Below, one piece after another: positions 33,194-46,661 of a stretch of 64,000 nucleotides of DNA (the first letter of the stretch is position 1; every line of letters begins with the position of its first letter). The stretch lies in NCBI GenBank assembly GCA_033439265.1, contig JAVTVX010000031.1:13987001-14051000 (forward strand). The letters run 5' to 3'. The translations under genes were made by a program, and so were the position numbers. The notes under the pieces are model-generated. The model was not told the DNA's origin and made no database searches. It saw nothing but the letters and a program-made list of their open reading frames with translations. This DNA comes from Dillenia suffruticosa. Its lineage: Eukaryota > Streptophyta > Magnoliopsida > Dilleniales > Dilleniaceae.

Positions 33194-36100
33194 CTACAGT
33201 AAGCTCGCCCCCTCCTCCCCATCTCCATCCAAGATACCGTCTATGTCTCCCTCCATTGAATATTCAAACTTGATAAACAAACCTAAAGACCCCATCACAT
33301 TTTCTGAACGGAATCTACAGCGTAACATCTCAACATCTTGCACAATTTCATGGCCCTGAGCAATGTCAACAGTTTTTCTCATCTGCTCAACTGCCAATCT
33401 GGCAGCTTCCCTTTGAGATTTTGCCTTCTGTCCTGAGGCATCTCGTGCAGCTTTGATTAGTTGTCTTATCCTTTCTTTCTCTGCAGGGTAATAATTATTT
33501 TGTTAATTACTTATATCCTATGAAAGATTCATGAAAAATAAATATAAGAGGGCAAAATTCTCTACCAGAATTTTAATGAACATTAACATTCATTTTTCAA
33601 ATAGTCCAATGAGTGCTCGTTACACACAATTCAGCAAACCAACATGATGGGAGATCATGAAACTAGACAATACAAGCACACATATAGGCAGGAGAGAGTC
33701 GCTAGGAGCATGTCTAATCTGATCCTACGTCTGATGTGATCACGTCTGATGCATTATTTGTGACTAATAATCTCATGTACAGAGTCAGATACTAAAATGA
33801 CACAAAATTCTTGAATATTAGATCTGCCAGTTAGTAAAGACAATCTGCGACTAAGTATTTTATGTTACCAAAGCCTATGTACTTACAAACATACCTAATA
33901 TGATGCCCATTAATCCGTAAAATAGGTATTAATATGAAATACAGAGATGGACTCTTAAACTAATTACTTGGTCAACCCAAACAACAGATATCGTTTATGA
34001 CCACAAGACTCTATTTTTTAGGTAATGATATCACAAAGAGTGCCAGGAATATCAAAGTTGTAAAACATTCCCCAAAAGGAGAAGATTAAACAAACATTGA
34101 TAGGTCCAAATCTATGTTCATGCCCCTGTCAATTTACTAATAATATTTATAAAAGAATGACAAGGTACAAATATATGAAAATACACAAAGCAACTCCAGA
34201 AAGAGCTTAAGTAGCATAATTAAATAACAAAACTAATCCAAAAACAACCGTGACAATACTAAACTGACTTTTGGAAGGTCAAATCATTTAGGTTAGTTCC
34301 TAATTACTACAGTTTTCTTGATTCCACAACAGAAAAATGATCAAACCAAGATCCTCCACATTTGATTAGTCCAGGCGATGCTCATGGTGATTTGTTGGAG
34401 ATTGACAGAAGCAGCCAGAAGGAAAGACACAAGGCCAGAAACATATCATGCTTTACGCTTGCTAGGCAAAAGACAGGTCCAAGCTACAGGGTATTCATAT
34501 GAAACTGTGCTACTGGTTCCGAACAAATAGTAATTAGCAAATAAATAAAGTTGTTTCAAACTTTTTGGATGGAAATAACTTCGGCTTAGGGTGTATCATC
34601 CCATGTTAATACCAGGAGACCTTAATATTTATATGAACTCAACAACCTTAATATTTATATGAACTCAACTTTAAGCATTCTCCTCCTTGAAAGACATTAA
34701 ATAAGAATTTTCTGTATCCTAGCTTCAACATCTATTCCATTTATATCTGATTTCCCCACCCCCCCCCAAAAAAAAGAAAAAAAAAAAACACTCTTCATCA
34801 GTTCCTCTTTGAATGTTATATTATATATGACACCAACAAATGGCATGTGAATTTACACAATGAACCTAGCTGACTTCCCCGTACAAATATTGATTTAATT
34901 TGTAACCTAGATTGAATCAAAAACTTGAGAAAATCGATCCAGGAATAAACTTATAAGGTTGATAGGGTCATGATTTAACCCTCTCCGGTAGTGTTTGGGG
35001 CAGCAAGGAAAAAAAATATCCTCTCCATCAGGGCAGATTGCTATTTCTATTTACAGTACAGGAAGCTGCTTTGTATGTAGCCACTACGATAATCTTAACT
35101 ACAAACTTGTCTAAGATAAAGGTCATAGTGGCAGCAGAAGGAATGAGGAACAGATCAAACAAGACTATTTAGCAAACTTAAGCACATCTTCGGTTCCACC
35201 TTCAAATGACAACACTTGACAAGTTCAGCAGCATCACAAAGAGAAAGTGCATGCACTACGGTATGTAGAACTCATCTAACCAAAAGACAAATTGACTATT
35301 GGACAATCATTGCAACAGGGGAATAATGAAAAATTACGAGTGACGACCAAGAAAGAGGAAAGAATATGAAGAATCAGTAAAACCCTAGGACACAGGACTT
35401 TGCGTTTCTAGAACTTTGGATAAATGAGGACAATCCAATGACGCAGAAGAAAAGCAATAAATAGCAAATAAGACCAATTAAGCAGACCCTTTTTCACAAT
35501 GAACTAGAATTTATTAGAGCATCAAGAACCTATAATCAATTATAAACTTTGGCTACTCCAGACCAGATCACATCGTGTAGAAAGGCAGTAAACATCTTTC
35601 GACCTATCTTTTACTATAGCTGCTAAATTACCTTCAAGCTGCTTTCTCTCCAATCTTTCCTTATCCTGCTGCAATCGCACTGGATCAACTTCATCGCCCT
35701 GTATTGTCATTAAACATCACCAAATCAGAGAAATTGCAAATTACATACTAACCAATACACAGCTTTTAACAGGATTGAGAAACATTACCTGGCTCAGTTG
35801 CTGTGCCTTCGATATTATACCAGCAAAGCGGCTCTTTAGGGATGCAGCACGAAGAGCCCTTTGTGGTGCTGAATTGACTTCAGGAGTTTTCCACTCTATA
35901 CAAAACAAGCAAATATAAACAGGATAATGATGACCAGCCCCGTAAAGTTACATGCATAACTATTTTGAAATAATAAATATAGTAGGCAACCTTCAGAAGC
36001 AATGGGGCATGTAGTAGCAGATACACCACCAGAACCTGTACAAGTAATTTCCTCATCTAGAGAACTCAGACCCCCTGAAGACATTTTAATCTGTCAATAT

Positions 36101-37517
36101 TTAACCCAAATTCATGTAATAAATCATAGTTGAAGTGGGAAAACATCCTCACCTTCAGAATCAGGATCTGATTTGTTCATTTTAATTCCTTCTCTAGAAC
36201 ATGAAAGGTTTACTCCACTCAATGACTTCTGTGGAGGTACACCTGACCCAAAAAGACAAATGAGATGACTAACCACAAGAAATTAGTCACAATATCCCAA
36301 CAGACCTCAACTCACCGCTTGACAAGGAATTCCTATTAATTTGACGACTGCACTGACATGTAAATTTGCCACATGAACTGCATACTTGAGCAGCAGCATT
36401 CACAGGTGGCCTTGGTTTGGCTGCACAACAAGGAAATTACAACCATAAGAGTCTAGCAATTGTTCTTTTCTACATTTCCCTATACTTCATAAAGAAACAT
36501 AAAAAAGCACAATGACATCAACAGAGGTACCTTTAGGTACGTCATTCACCAAAGTCTTGCTGCCACATCTTTGAGGAATTTCAGTAGACTTAGCCTGCCA
36601 AAAAAAAAAAGAATATCAATAATCTTCTCGCAACAGAAAAAAAGAAGGAATTAATCCAGTATACAACTAAACATCATCAATGATCTTTTACATACTTTAG
36701 CGGCTGTGGCATCACAATGGCCCCGCAGGGTTCTCCGGAGTAGCCAAAGTTTGTCATCACTCATGTTGTCAATGTCCAGCCCTACCCTCTCTTTATTTTC
36801 CAACAAACCAATGCTCTGAAGTGATTCACGCAACTGTTGTGGAATCTTCCCACTCCATAGCTTAACCAAGTCCACTCTCAGTCTCTGCTTTTCCTCAGGT
36901 GACATTAACTTCTTCGATGACAACACCCCAATATATGTTGTAGATTTCACACATTTGATAACCTTAGGTTCCAGCACTTTCTTCGCACCTTCACTCAAGT
37001 TGCCACTTGGTTTTCCACAATTCCTCTTCGCTTCCATAGATTTCCAATTATCCTCAAAAAGATCACTCAACTCCTTAGCCATTAAATGAACATTATTCGC
37101 AGGTGGATTGTAAAGCATTGCATTCGAAAAGGTGAGCCTAACATCAGCAGCAAACTCTTCATGATCAATGTATATGCTCTTTTCCAACTTGGACCTGATA
37201 GTACCCAAATCCATTGGATGGGAAATTATCGAGAAATAATCAGGAATATTCAGTGCCAGAGGATCCACGGGCTGGTTGAAAACCCAACCTGCAGGATGAT
37301 TCATTAATTTTTTTAGGAGAACACTGCACTGTTGTTTAGTAATGCGGTCCACTCTTTTTGGCCTTTTGCAGTTTTGATCATCGATATTTGCTGTTGGGGG
37401 GCGCTTATTTGAGGTCTTAGTATTTGCATGAATATCTTTCTGCCCAGCTTGCAACTTACTAGTAAGAATCTTGAATTTCAAAGTCTTCTTTATCATAGCA
37501 TCTTCGTTGGTCGTCAT
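33194..37517 (-). CDS. GTE-type bromodomain/NET (BET family) transcription regulator
   Basis: Eight coding exons, read from high to low coordinates: 37517-36696, 36594-36531, 36420-36316, 36242-36153, 36074-35991, 35895-35789, 35698-35632 and 33480-33194; 1626 nt, 541 residues. Nuclear GTE proteins read acetylated histones. The bromodomain spans about 62-162 with a WVF shelf (78-80) and the acetyl-lysine-binding N137 in the YNPPA motif. The NET domain spans about 205-268. A cysteine cluster (CSSCGKFTCQC) follows, then a Lys/Glu/Arg-rich coiled coil over the last 130 residues, the arrangement of the GTE8/9/10/11 group. The start ATG is preceded by an acceptor (AG at 37523-37524), so a 5' UTR intron is likely. 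The last coding intron is 2.15 kb. Exact orthology within the GTE group is not resolved. Confidence 0.93.
33481..35631 (-). other. Long last intron of the GTE gene
   Basis: 2151 bp between the two final coding exons. No open frame with a motif and no clear transposon was seen. Confidence 0.8.
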
Positions 37518-37559
37518 CAAGTCTGTCAGTACAAAAGTGGGGGAATATTAAGTAAATAA

Positions 37560-38200
37560 TGTAAAAATCAAAAACCCTATTCCGATCCACCATCAACATT
37601 CAAGCAAAATTCAACACTATAAATTACAGGGATACTGAGTAAACGGTGCAAAATCAAAGACCCTAATCCGATCTACCATCAATCCTCAAGAAAAAAATAA
37701 AACTCACAAAAATACAAAAAAGGACTAACCCCGTATAAAACCCTAAAAGCACAACACTAGTTACGGAGAAAGTTTTTTAATTGATGAAAAAGTTACACCA
37801 TTACAGAACCCAAACCATTCTGGGTAACAACCAAAATAGCCCCAAAAAACAAAAACAAAAAAATAAAACCAAAAACAAGAAAAACAGAACTCAACAATAG
37901 CAGAAACAGAAACACATTGCCAGAGGCGGTGAAATACCAAGTAGACGATGCAAAATCGGAAACCCTTAAATAATCCTCAAGAAAAAATTCACAAATTTAC
38001 AAAAAGGGGTAATCTCGTACAAAACCCTAAAAGCGCAAGACTAGCTACGGAGAAATTTTGTTTAATTGATGATAAACTTACAGCATTACAGAATCAAAAA
38101 AGTTCTGGGTAACAATCAAAATAGCCAAAAAAAACACAAAATTTAATTAAAACACATCACCGGAGAAGAGGGAACCAAGTAGACGATGCAAAATCAACCT
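37560..38200. repeat. Tandem repeat of about 300 bp in the GTE 5' UTR intron
   Basis: The phrase GCAAAATCrrAxACCCTxAx occurs near 37647 and 37948, and the following 250 bp match in order (ACAAAACCCTAAAAGC, TACGGAGAAA, TTCTGGGTAACAA). A third, partial copy starts near 38186 and a fourth edge near 37561. Confidence 0.8.
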
Positions 38201-38295
38201 AGTCCTATCTATCAAGAGTAATCCGTAAAAGGACAAAAAAAAGAACCGTAAAATCACAAAAAGTAACTGTAGCCGCCATTAAAAACAAGTCAAAC

Positions 38296-38400
38296 CTGCT
38301 GGGACGCCAATTGCCGAGCTATGGATCGCAGAGTACGCCGGAAGGAGTGGACGGCAAGCAAGAAGGAAGAGCAGAAGCCAGAAAGTATGTGGTTCTAGAG
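38296..38400 (-). other. Probable 5' non-coding exon of the GTE gene
   Basis: On the - strand this stretch ends CGTCCCAGCAG|GTTTGA, a good donor that can join the acceptor at 37523. It is GC-richer than the flanks. The 5' limit is a guess. Confidence 0.55.
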
Positions 38401-38949
38401 ACTAAGTCGGTGCATTAATAGCGCCGTTTTCTAGAGTCCCTTTTTTGTTGAACTTCGGATAGACCCGGCCCGCAAGAAACGGAAAAAGATATTTACATAT
38501 TTTTACAATATAAAAAATAGCTTAAATTCAAATAAAATTCTAATTTTTAAAAGTAATTCATTATTTTAGTTGAACATATATTCTTTTTACCAAATTGCCC
38601 CATTTATACTCGTCTCTAAACAAATATAGGAGTTATATATTATTTTATATTTGTATATTATAATTTAATAAGAATATTAAGTATTAGACCTGTGAAAAAT
38701 AAATCTCGACTGATAAAAAAAAATTTCAAATTTCAAATTTCAAATCTTAAAACTCCGGTGACAGTAAAATAATAATGATAATAAAATTCTTATAATAGTT
38801 TTGGTTAAGTAAATATCAAATTTTTAATAACTATTTTTTTAACTACAACAACAATAAATTAAATTTTAATCTAAATATTTGAGTCAATCATTTTAGAGAT
38901 AAATTTAAAAATAATTAAAAAATTAAATAAATAAATAAATATCTAAAAT
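38401..38949. other. Intergenic, GTE promoter side
   Basis: AT-rich apart from the first 80 bp. No gene seen. Confidence 0.5.
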
Positions 38950-40065
38950 ATATTGATTTAATTTATACGAATTCTTTTACGTCACTCATTACTATTTAAC
39001 ACAATTTTCTCGTCTAAATCTTTAACTATTATGTATTTATAGATAATTTGTATCCAAATTTTCAGTGGTTTATCTCTACGTTTTACTAGATTTCTTATAT
39101 TTAAGTGCTCGATTCTCGGAACCAGTGTATCTTTTGGTTTTATTTATATATGTCCGAATCATCTCAAACGACACTCTCGCGTATTATTCACAATTGAACT
39201 AATTTTTAATTTGTTACGAATTTTTTTATTTCTAATTCTATTTTTTCTAATTTATTATACATCTACCTAAATATCTTTATTTCTGTTATAACCATCTTTT
39301 GTTCTTATTGTTATTTAATAATAGCTCAGCAGTCAATACCATACAATAACGTAGGTCTAATCGCAATTCTATAGAACTTTCCCTTCAAATGCAGTATTAT
39401 TGTGCAATTGTAAAGAATTCTGAATACCTTTCTCCATCTCATCCAACCCATTTGAATATTTGATTCATATCTCCATCTATATTGTCATCATTTTGAATGA
39501 TAGAACTAAATTTCTATATCGTTTACTTTTGAATATATCTTATCTATTTAATTTAATCATTTTTTTATCATTCAGTCACTAATCCACATCTTATTATTTA
39601 TAGTTCAATCTACTCAATTTAAACTCTTTGAATTCTGGTATGACACTCCATAATTCTAATTTAGCACTAATATACTTTAATTTTATCAACTAGTACTATA
39701 TCATTTACAAAAAATATATACCATAACATTTCATTTTGAATGATTTTTGTGACTTTTTCTATCACTACTGCAAAGATGAGGGGATTTAATACCAAATATT
39801 AATGGAGTCCAATATTAACGAGGAAGTTATCATTCAAAACCCTGTAAGTTCTTATAGCGGTTACAATTCTCTCATACATATTTTTAATAAAATTAATATA
39901 TTTTAAGGAGAACCCTTTCTTTATCAGCACTCACCACAATATGTTTTAAGAAACCCTATCATATGTTTTTTCTATATCAATGAATATCATATATAGGTTT
40001 TTCTTTTATACTTTATATATCTTAATCAAATGTCTTAACAAATGGATTATTATCATATTTTTACT
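38950..40065 (-). pseudogene. RTE-type LINE reverse transcriptase remnant
   Basis: Translating the - strand across several frames and stops gives the recognisable RTE order. A stretch reading like IDIEKTYDRVS and NMYERIVTAIRT appears near 39980-39850, FVNDIVLVDK (the degenerate catalytic YADD box) near 39690, and GKFYRIAIRPTLLYG near 39380-39330; a tail with FREST-like sequence lies near 39110. Many stops show long decay. There are no boundaries or target duplication. Confidence 0.75.
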
Positions 40066-40317
40066 AAAATAATAATAAGAAGAAGAATTTGATATCCACT
40101 AAAATAATAATAATTATTTCTACTAAAATAATAACTATTTTTTAACTACTTTTAACAATTTGATATCCACTGAAATAATAATAATAAGAATAAAATTCTT
40201 AGCAGTTGTAATCGAGTAGATATCATATTTCTATTAACTATTTTTTTTACTACCTTTTATAATTTGATATTATAATTATTATTTTTCTTTTTGTTTTGGT
40301 TATAATATTGAACATAA

Positions 40318-40485
40318 CCAATACCTAATTGGTTCAACAGTTAGACGTTTATATCCCTTAAATAAAATGTCATATTTGAGTTTCGTATATGAAAGAAACA
40401 AATATTAAGAGAGTTTTACCCTCTTAAGAACCTAACCAATCTCGAATGTTCTAATGTAGTTAACAGATACCGATGATTAATAAAA
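40318..40485 (+). mobile_element. Probable tRNA-derived SINE, copy 6 (diverged)
   Basis: Head CCTAATTGGTTCAACAGTTAG, a B-box-like TTTGAGTTTCGTAT, the family body (AACCTAACCAATCTCGAATG) and an A-run tail near 40475. Possible short target repeat ATAATATT on both sides. Confidence 0.5.
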
Positions 40486-41274
40486 AAAATAATATTTAAT
40501 ATTTTTTTGCTAAATATCTAAACCCATCAAATAGGTTTGGAAAAAAAATTCTCATGGCATTTTCTAAAAATGATAATTAATCTATCTTGGGGAAAGGCCT
40601 TTATAATAAGAAATTTTGAGAAACTAATTTTTTATAAAAAAAAAAATCAATAAATGACGTCACAACTCACAAAATAGAAGAAAAAGGATTTTGTTAAATA
40701 AAACATTACTTCTCGTCATTATTAGTTTAAACTAAAAACAAATTCAACAATTTTCATTAAATCAATGACTCTTTTAATACATGCCGACCAAAAGCTGCGG
40801 AACTTACGACGATGTTTTTCTTTAATCATTGACGTCAAAAACTTGCACCAAAACATTTTTGGCCAAATTATATTTTGGTCACCAAAATATAGATCAGATT
40901 TTAACTTAGTTCTTAAATTTTAATTTGTAACGACTTGGTCCTCGAACAAAAGATCTCCATGGTGAAGAACAGAAATTTCTTTTCCGGCGGCCTCACCTCC
41001 AGTGGTATCAAGGGACACATCTTTATAATGAAAAATTCAAAGTTGTGACAAATTTTCACTCTCCTGTGAAGGACATCTGTCTTTAACACCCATAAAAATA
41101 TATATTTATATTAAAATTTTTGGATAGACCAGATGAAAAAAAAATTATAGTTAAATAGTAAACAATATATTAAATTTAAGACAAATATAATTAATAACAG
41201 AAATGACTACCCGTACAAAGTTATATATATATAAAGAGATACAAAATTCTCATCCGTTGCTCTTGAGATTGACT

Positions 41275-41780
41275 CCAGTGAGCTAGTAACGGCCCTCGTC
41301 TAGACGTAACTCTGAATCTCGTACCGACTCTTTAAAAAATCATAAACTATTATTTAAATTTAATAAACTCTCTCACCTAACAGGTTAATTTTTTAAACTG
41401 AGTTTTTTGATTGAGATTGAGTCAATTACTTAGATCCGTGATAAATTGGTATCAGAGTATCCGATCTAATATAAAAAAGACTATATGAAAGATGACTACT
41501 TAGAAAAGGGTTACCTGATAACAGAGTGTAAACCGTCCAAAATAAAAAATGACTATATGGTGTCGGAGTGAGAGGCGTCCAAAGAGAAAAATGGCTACCC
41601 GTAACAGTGAAAGTCAGCTTCTCAAGTGGAGGGTAATATTACAATCTGATATCGGATCTTTAAGAAATCATAAAATACTATTTAAATCCAATAGACTCTC
41701 TTACCTGATAAATCAATTTTTTAAATTAAGTTTTTCTAGTAGATTTGATTCTATTATTTGGATCCACGACCAACTACCGC
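41275..41780 (+). mobile_element. TRIM-like miniature LTR element
   Basis: Two related terminal stretches (about 41295-41446 and 41640-41778) share ATCTTTAAGAAATCATAAA, AATAGACTCTCTTACCTGA and GGATCCrYGA phrases. Right after the first comes TGGTATCAGAG (41447-41457), a tRNA-iMet primer site. Before the second is a purine tract, CAAGTGGAGGG. The internal part is only about 180 bp with no coding capacity. The repeats are clearly diverged, so it is old; outer ends are approximate. Confidence 0.6.
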
Positions 41781-43700
41781 ACACATGGGGTATCACATAA
41801 CTGAGGAATGCCAAGAGTTAATCCGCAAAACTTCAATGCATCAAGTGCATTTTGTCCACAGGGTAATAACTGTACAGAAATCCTTGTTAGACTAGAATCG
41901 TCGTTCCGCTCCGGACCCCATGAGTTATGCTCTCCTCCATGTGAGGTATACCACTGTTTAAAGTGTGATATAAGGGGAAGAGTTTCATTTAGACGTTAGT
42001 CCTTTCCTCTCTGGTGATAACAAAAATAATAATAATAATAATAATAATTAATAACAAAAGGAAAATGCTTAAATGAAAATTAACGTAATAACGAATGAAA
42101 AATTAAATATTAATTAATTCATCTCCGCATCGTCTTCTTCTCCAAGGACGCCCGCTTCTCCGCGATCAAGTTACCCACTTGGAGCCATTAGAGCCTACGG
42201 GGATCTTTCCTGCATTACCCATTTAAGTGTTTGATGAAATGTCTAGTCCAAATTTGGTTTAGGACAAGATTCTTGAATTGTATTATGAGTTATTAATCGA
42301 AACTAATTCTTTATTTAATGATTATTTGCACTTCACCGATAGATTTTTCCACTAATCAACAAAAAGAAAAAAAATAAAAATGGGGCACAAGCATTTTTGA
42401 CCGTTGGATGCAGACAAATTGGAAAGTTCATTAAATTTTGGTGAAAGAAAAATGAATATTCCATCATCTTTTATCATTTATTTAGTGTAGAATTTATATA
42501 ATTTTGTTATTTTATTGTTTTATTTGTGCCCCATGTTTAATATTTGTTTCCTTGCTTAATGATTTATGGTTTTCCAATCTCAATCAAATCCAAATATCAC
42601 AACCTTTTTCTTTTTCTTATACACACATAAAAAAAAAAAAAAAAAAAAACTGACATACACACGCACACAAGGTATTTTATCGTCTCATCAACTATGTTAC
42701 TTTCTTTAATATATTATGGTTGCTTAATTTTAAACACAATCAATATCACTTAATGTTCTCTATTTTCGTGAATTACATATATATATATATATATATATAT
42801 TAAATTTTTATTTCATTCTAATCTATAATATACAGTATCCATATGGCCAATGAGTTACACGTCATCCGTTTCTCTGCAGAGGTTTTGGGTTCAAATATGT
42901 TCTATATAAAATATATATATTCACATGATTTATAAATTAAAAGATCTTTAAATGAGGTAAGTATTTTCAAATAATCTAAAGACCATTAAAGTTTTTCCCT
43001 AAAAATGGGGGAAAAAAAGGATATTTGAATAGAAAATATGCCTGGCACAAGGCTAACCCATCCCCGGATTAAACCATCCAACCTGACCAATGTTATTAAA
43101 ATCATACCATATATCGATTTATGAATTTCAAAATTATGATTCAACTGACTCAATCGTGAATTAACGTAGTTAAATCGTTGGTTTTTTTATAATAATTAAA
43201 AATATATATAATTATTTTTAAAAAATATATATTAATATTAAACAATAAATTCAGTTAATGGATCAATTTAATTGATTTGTAAAAATCTTTTTTAATATCA
43301 TATATTCCAAGCCTTAAATGTTCTTTTATTCAAAGTTTAATAAATTAAATTCTAATAAATTTTTTGTATTCGACAATTGAATATAAATCGACTCGATTTT
43401 TTAAAAAATCATGGTTGATTCGTGATTTACTAAAAAATTATGATTGAATAGTGTTTACTCATGGTTCAAACGTTTATACAGTATTTTATTCAAATCAATC
43501 CGTTTTTTCTTTTAATTATGATTCAATCGTGGTCTAATCACGATATAGTACGGTTCTGATAACATTGGACCCAACACACGCTCGTTATCCCACTTCTACA
43601 GGGTCACTAGGAAGTTGGTATTTCTTGTAATCAAAACTGGCCCCCAATTTTCTTATTGTCGAATGTAACCAAAAGTTTTATGTATTTTCATATACTAATA
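41781..43700. other. Intergenic, no gene seen
   Basis: AT-rich, with an A run (42630-42649), an (AT)n tract (42776-42800) and, at 43085-43560, a low-complexity stretch in which short phrases such as ATCGTGxATTxA recur. A tRNA-like head (GGCCAATGAGTT ... GGGTTCAAAT) near 42844-42898 may be a SINE scrap. Confidence 0.5.
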
Positions 43701-43708
43701 CAATTCTT

Positions 43709-43728
43709 GTGTGTGTGTGTGTGTGTGT
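43709..43728. repeat. (GT)10 microsatellite
   Basis: Pure GT run. Confidence 0.9.
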
Positions 43729-44531
43729 AACAACTGATAATAACTATGAAACTGATCATTTTGGCTACAAGCGGGAGGTTGAAAACATTTCAGCCCCAAG
43801 GTCAAGTGTATTTCATCTTTTGACTCGTGCATAGGAGACGCCATTTCAATAGCATCAATCGCTTTCCATCCTTCACTACCCTTTTCGCTCAACACTAATG
43901 GTTTTTATTTTTAAAATAACTAAACAAACTAAATTAATTAATATTTATATAAAAATTCTTTTTATTATATTAACATATTTTTTCGAGTTTAAAAAATTAT
44001 TTATTGAATTATCATTTTTATTTTTATATTATTTATTTTATAATTAATAATTAATTATTTAATTATTTTAAATTTTTATTACCGAATATGATTATTTTAT
44101 TATTTCTATAAAATAATCATTTTTTAATAGAAATCCTTATTTTTTATATTTACATTTTTTAATGCATTTTTACAAAGTACTATTTCTCTCGCAACCATTT
44201 ATATATAATTTAGAATGCCACTTTCCCTGAAAACTCTTCCTCAATTGTCACTTGCTTTAGACAATGTGCACCTCCATGGCTTCCACACTAGAAGAAAACT
44301 AGAATTGGTATGATTCCAAGAATACAAGGCAAGCCATATTTGTTACACAATTCCAAACACTCGAATACTAGAAATCCTTTGACAACCTCGAGATTTTTGC
44401 CCCATGTAATGTATGGACAACAATTACATGAGTTTCGTTCTTGTTATGATTCCAAATTCTCCCATCAACAAACCGATGAATTGAGGAAAAGATTTCAATG
44501 GAAGGTTGAAAATCCGTGGCAGAATATCCAT

Positions 44532-46661
44532 TCAAGCATATGACTCAAAAAGGGGCTGTCTTGATTCATATTTGGACATTTTACTATAATATGAGTACAA
44601 CGCCAATTGTACAAGACCCAGGATTGATCCAATTCCATTTGGTACCTGAAACATAAAGAGATATATAGCATTGCCATCTCAAACAACTCTTCTGCCAAAG
44701 AAATAGAAGGACACTAAAACGGGGCGAAGGGAAGGGAGGCAAGGCAGCCAAAACAACCCCCCCCCTTCAGGAACTTTAGTACAAAAGAAATCTGTACATA
44801 ACTACAAAAATAATAACCTTAAATGTTATTTACCCACTAAAAATTATAACACCGCTTCCCTGAAATTATAAGTTCAAATGCATATATTGGATTTTGGTAT
44901 AAATTGAGAGAGAGAGAGAGAGAGTGAGTTGCTAGTGACTTACATAAATGAAAGGATCATGTTTGAACATTCCATAAGCAAAGAAAGAAAGACTCATCAA
45001 GAAAGTTGAAAGGGAAAGATAGAAAGGCATGTATTCAACACTCCTTGTTCTGATCACCAGATTCTGAAAAAGAAGTAATTTGTAAAACATGTAAGAAATA
45101 TGTTCCCACTAGAGATTTAAAAGTTGGAAACTAAATAATTGACACAAACTTACTATTATAAACAGCGGAGAAGCAAACATGGAAATGAGAGAAGCAACAG
45201 TCAAATAGCCAACAAAGAGTTGTCGTGTGTGAGGATCTAAGTACCTCATGCTCACAAATACAATGACCAAGAACAAACAGAAAACCCCTAGCAATAAGCC
45301 TGTCATCTTAATCTGCAAGAAGCTTGTACGAGAAAATCAATAAATTCCATATTGCTTGATTAGTTAAGTCTGATCTCATAGCCCGATAGATTACTAGAAG
45401 TAGAGAAGCAAAAGAAATGGATATAAACTATATAACCTTCATATTTTTGTTTAAAAGGAAAAGGTCATTACCATATAAATTACAACAATATGGCACATGG
45501 TCGTGTGAAATTAAAATTCTTCCCAACTGATCTCAGGAGCATTATCATAAAAGTAGGTAAAGATTATACGAATATTTTGAGTTAAAGACACTATAAGATC
45601 CGAAAATCACATAGGCAAAATTAGGATTTTTAAGAGTGATAAGTGAGATGAGAATGAGGAAACAACCTTTTTCCCTTTCTCAGCATATGTTATGAAGATG
45701 GCAATGTAGGCTAGTTGAAACATAGCGCCTACCGAATTGACCGTAGCAACCAAAAGAATACCTGGAGAAACCAGGGGCATGCCATACCAAAGACATATCA
45801 AACAATTCAGGAGAGCATAAAAATAAGGCAATCCTGAGAATTGCTCAGTGGATCGGTTTCTGATAATTCTTCTGAATGTAGGTCTGAAATAGGTCATGAT
45901 AACAATATGGTAAGTTAACTTGAATTTATCATATACTGCCTTAATTTAAATGGAAATAAGGAAAAATTAGCTCACATGGGTGAAACGAAGAGCACAAAGG
46001 CAAAAAGGTTTCCTGCATTCATCAAACATGGCACGGCTTTTAGTACGCTTCTGTTTATGGTGCTTGCTCAATTGAACAATTGTATAGGACTTGCAATAAC
46101 ATAAAACCCTACAAACTTGAACTCACTTGACAATTTTGATCAGGCAGCCTAAACACAACTCATATTTCATTTGAATCTTCTTTTTGGGGGAAACTACAAA
46201 GAAAGGGGAGATAGAGAGAGAGAAGGGGGGGGGGGGGGAAGTGCGTCGCAATAGTGGATGAAAGCAATAGACCCATTACTTAGCAATAAAATGCAAAACC
46301 CAGAAGTGATTAAGTTTTAAAGACATGCTTTCCTACAGGGCAGCTGTCAATTTCTTCATTTTCGGGAAGATCCCCAATGTATTTGGGATATTGTCAATAA
46401 GTTTAGAAACCCAGAAAGAAAGAAAAGAAAAAAGAGAAGGACAAAGAAAGAGGATAAAAATTTTGTTGAGAAATTGAATCATGATTAAGTTGTTAAACAG
46501 GGTCTTAATAAGAAATGAGAAGGCATGTCTTGAAGTAAAATAAAGACTATACATCCAAAACAATAATCACAAAGTCAAAGATTTTTGTTACCTGCAATTC
46601 CAGCAGCATTACTGCACATCGAATAAGTTGAATAATACAAAACCCCACTTGGATTATTCAT
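44532..46661 (-). CDS. SWEET2: SWEET2-type sugar transporter
   Basis: Six exons read from high to low: 46661-46592, 46012-45976, 45883-45667, 45312-45154, 45063-44944 and 44645-44532; 717 nt, 238 residues. The protein is a seven-helix bidirectional sugar uniporter with two MtN3/saliva triple-helix units (about 17-105 and 125-215) joined by a linker helix. Family hallmarks are present: SPIPTFRRI with the helix-1 proline, STEQFSGLPY, the helix-3 asparagine in TVNSVGA, SLISMFASPLF, MPFYLSLSTFLMSLSF, and the helix-7 asparagine in PNGIG. The STEQFSGLPY motif, the LVIRTRSVE segment and the PLFESYA-like tail match SWEET2, a clade I member that in Arabidopsis is vacuolar and moves glucose. All introns are GT-AG and the exon pattern is typical. 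Confidence 0.95.

Noticed and set aside
44310..44543. Open frame opposite the SWEET2 3' end
   Set aside because: It has no motif and overlaps the 3' UTR and last exon of SWEET2 on the other strand.
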